23,972 nt of DNA from UBA1181 sp045601045 (GTDB lineage: Bacteria > Bacteroidota > Bacteroidia > Bacteroidales > Paludibacteraceae): the NCBI GenBank assembly GCA_045601045.1, contig JAZRZA010000048.1:1-23972 (forward strand), in the 5' to 3' direction. The position numbers were made by a program, and so were the translations under genes. The notes below the pieces were generated by a model. It was not told the origin of the DNA. It was given only the letters and a program-made list of their open reading frames with translations, and did not search any database. This document shows, piece after piece, positions 22,901 to 23,972 of this stretch. Every line of letters starts with the position of its first letter. Position 1 is the stretch's first letter.

Positions 22901-23972
22901 TCATGAGAATCCGTGACAATGAGAAACCAACCGTTTCTGATTGTTACTGGGAGGACTCTATCTTCGTTAGATATTACGAAGTACCGGAGGCACCAGCGAT
23001 CGAGATCCCAGCCTTCTGCAAGGGCATCGTTGACGACGAGGTGAAGGATTACCTGCGCGACGATTTGAAGAAGCTCCTTAAGGGACTCACGGCGGAGATC
23101 ACCGATCCCGACGGCAACGCGGTCGACGTGGCCGACCTTGAGGCGGTGCTCAAGGCGCTGCCAGCCGACGAGCACACCTTCAAGATCACGGTCACCGATG
23201 AGAATACGGGCTGCGTGAGCGAGGAGGGCGAGTTCACCGTCAAGGTGAAGGCGATCCCTGACGCTCCCGCGACGAAGGACGACGACTACGTGGTGAAGGC
23301 GGGCGGTACCCAGAGCCTGGAGGCGTTGGCCACAGCTTCTGACGACGCCAAGCTCCACTGGTACAAGAGCAAGGACGACATCTACGGCAACCCAACGACG
23401 ACCATCAGCATCCCGCTCGACGAGGAGAAGACCTACACCTACTGGGTATCCCAGAACATCGACGGCTGCGAGAGCGACACGGCGAGACTGACGGCCACAG
23501 TGAACGACGCCCAGCCGCCTAAGACGCGCGACACGATGATCTGCGTGAAGAGCGAGACCAAACCTAACCCTTCTGTCGACCTCACCAAGCTCGTGACGGC
23601 CGGCGACCCCAAGGACCCGGACGCCGAGTTCGACCTGAACTGGTACACGAGCGCCGACGCGGCGAAGGGATCTGGCAAGGGAGACGCGCCTGAGGTCGAC
23701 TACACCAAGACCGGCGCCCAGACCTTCTACGTGAGCCAGACGAACAAGACGACCACCGCGGAGAGCAACAAGGCGAAAATCACGGTTAAGATATACAAGG
23801 CGAAGCAGCTGAGCCCTATCGAGGAGTCGATCTACTGCGACGACGAGCAGAACCCGACCCCTCTCGTCAAGCTGGTCGAGGACGGCGAGGACTACGAGAG
23901 GGCCAACGAGATCGTTTGGTACCTCGACGGCGTCGAGTGCGAGAAGGGAAGCACCCCTAAACTGGGCAACAA
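19972..23972 (+). CDS. Giant secreted RCC1-propeller / Ig-repeat surface protein, 3' end beyond window
   Basis: Open for 1333 codons with no stop, so it is partial at the right edge. Signal peptide MKKHLYTSLLLLLFGVITGA, cut near FSQS. Residues about 30-445 hold RCC1-type propeller repeats recognised by recurring W-G turns: GYLYTWGNN, VYAWGENNTHGCGQG, RVVGWGKGEW, GYVWAWGNGGWGGCTGQG, YLVYWGC, YYTWGSNIYGECGTGE. After this come Cys-containing Ig/PKD-like modules (CPGETIKLDCG..., WYKDGKKL) and, from about residue 1004, Ig-like repeats with WYKS/WYTS/WYLD turns and TYTYWVSQNIDGCESDTA, as in long Bacteroidetes adhesins that usually end in a T9SS domain. Function is probably surface adhesion or protein-glycan binding (inference). 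Base composition jumps sharply at about 22981 without breaking the frame. Confidence 0.88.
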   Translation, partial: MKKHLYTSLLLLFGVITGAFSQSKTISGGNDHGLIICAEGYLYTWGNNYNSTGGGPLLGIDETISGYNDKVVYSPKKVKTGNLTFNMVTSGSGAFNLALSCHSIVYAWGENNTHGCGQGASAGNVVQYPLPVKKGETPGYTEDGKPGGDYLGGVVYVAASTNSGFAIMDDGRVVGWGKGEWNGKTGDAAAEPSYIKLKDGSYLTNVTHISGGDDNLLIRTADGLLYGIGPWNGNDNKASTYAVPVLRQDDKTPLSDIKMSAAGDVAGYAVTGDGYVWAWGNGGWGGCTGQGREGLTHYNALRVVSGEYESISNEEYLTDVKEVIGGRGYGAAVTKEGYLVYWGCIDALANGAVAPTGGGVAPTTDATIKKYLNGTQGVKPILARYCDASGKPGELVKDAVSVSRGDIFGYMVNNKDEYYTWGSNIYGECGTGETNVSYYQCLTKLETIPCEIQDACPSLYMTNQSKCPGETIKLDCGFVIPIGKEDRYYVEWYKDGKKLNTSDLSKGANGHWQYETSYKSDKFNASHIDISDPGKYKVIAYYIGGNVPCGTCEPDTVEIDVVDMMMPVDTIVTSMQCVAEPLKPSASDVICYKAEVNNSFYKATENTTWAVFSTVDSEDTLKVIETKGAGSPIEFCVTGDQIGASEIHDNKNESSKDTTYTIWLEDISKFKTVLLGSKAPTAAQCSGNYYGEYTQIISLPTASELQSFSLFAIGTQKDQIQDGVVVQDNSGIITVTPIIYKAGSETAGGYTRGAQYWKGKAQTFKVNADEGVKELIVECGIELPANSARGTDYVLALQMTMDKSGYYVGTLTVPGETQNSSVMYAKPFVDSEDYGIKAIGSTANSGGNANRSNPFWNITFGKMTDYDCGRIMLTAKFGCPPCNMPDNYADLLIEVDGKTRTEDTLFFCKETDPMKLSISNVKKAGGDTPAKFDIVWFQDKTGTDEMAKQVDKEVSESQLSTAIKWSDAKAGKVEKYIMRIRDNEKPTVSDCYWEDSIFVRYYEVPEAPAIEIPAFCKGIVDDEVKDYLRDDLKKLLKGLTAEITDPDGNAVDVADLEAVLKALPADEHTFKITVTDENTGCVSEEGEFTVKVKAIPDAPATKDDDYVVKAGGTQSLEALATASDDAKLHWYKSKDDIYGNPTTTISIPLDEEKTYTYWVSQNIDGCESDTARLTATVNDAQPPKTRDTMICVKSETKPNPSVDLTKLVTAGDPKDPDAEFDLNWYTSADAAKGSGKGDAPEVDYTKTGAQTFYVSQTNKTTTAESNKAKITVKIYKAKQLSPIEESIYCDDEQNPTPLVKLVEDGEDYERANEIVWYLDGVECEKGSTPKLGN

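Noticed and set aside
22846..23358. 170-codon minus-strand frame in the high-GC part of the adhesin
   Set aside because: High G+C reduces stop codons in all frames; the plus-strand frame continues a coherent Ig-like protein.

Overview
The window looks like a chromosome segment from an uncultured or gut/rumen-type member of the Bacteroidota, most likely order Bacteroidales. The support is threefold. Bacteroidetes-type promoters occur repeatedly (a TTG/TTTG element, 19 bases, then TAnnTTTG). Start codons have little Shine-Dalgarno sequence ahead of them. The gene families are typical: DUF4625 lipoprotein, TonB receptor, type IX secretion (T9SS) C-terminal sorting domains, GH43/GH5 enzymes with lectin modules, and a giant Ig-repeat adhesin. 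I cannot name the genus from sequence alone. No tRNA, rRNA, CRISPR array or insertion sequence was seen.

Layout. (1) 1-3231: a probable metal (zinc-like) acquisition operon with a small Cys/His-rich membrane protein, a TonB-dependent receptor and a His-rich DUF4625 lipoprotein. (2) 3232-4764: a hairpin, a tiny unrecognised ORF, a terminator, then a promoter with two identical GTAA-N3-TTAC half-palindromes 30 bases apart, driving a VWA / macro-like fusion protein. (3) 4775-7612 (minus): a secreted, T9SS-tagged GH43 enzyme with duplicated N-terminal lectin-like modules. (4) 7613-8114: no protein gene, but a complete non-coding RNA unit on the plus strand (consensus promoter, about 260 structured bases, strong intrinsic terminator), facing the terminator of the next gene. 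(5) 8115-10451 (minus): SulP anion transporter and cytidine deaminase. (6) 10510-14536 (plus): four closely packed genes: GH73/LysM peptidoglycan hydrolase, acyltransferase, RadC and a polysaccharide-deacetylase-like protein. (7) 14538-17557: a strongly expressed-looking GH5 endoglucanase-type multimodular T9SS enzyme with its own promoter and terminator. (8) 17654-19814: MATE exporter and cytidylate-kinase-like protein. (9) 19847-23972: the first 1333 codons of a giant RCC1-propeller / Ig-repeat surface protein that runs off the window.

How it fits together: two T9SS-exported glycan-degrading enzymes and one large exported adhesin-like protein suggest a cell that binds and degrades plant or host polysaccharide at its surface without a SusC/SusD pair in this interval. 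The most interesting points are the orphan structured RNA at 7779-8038, the VWA-macro fusion with its paired operator-like repeats, and an abrupt in-gene change of base composition (about 40% to over 60% G+C) at 22981 inside the giant adhesin.
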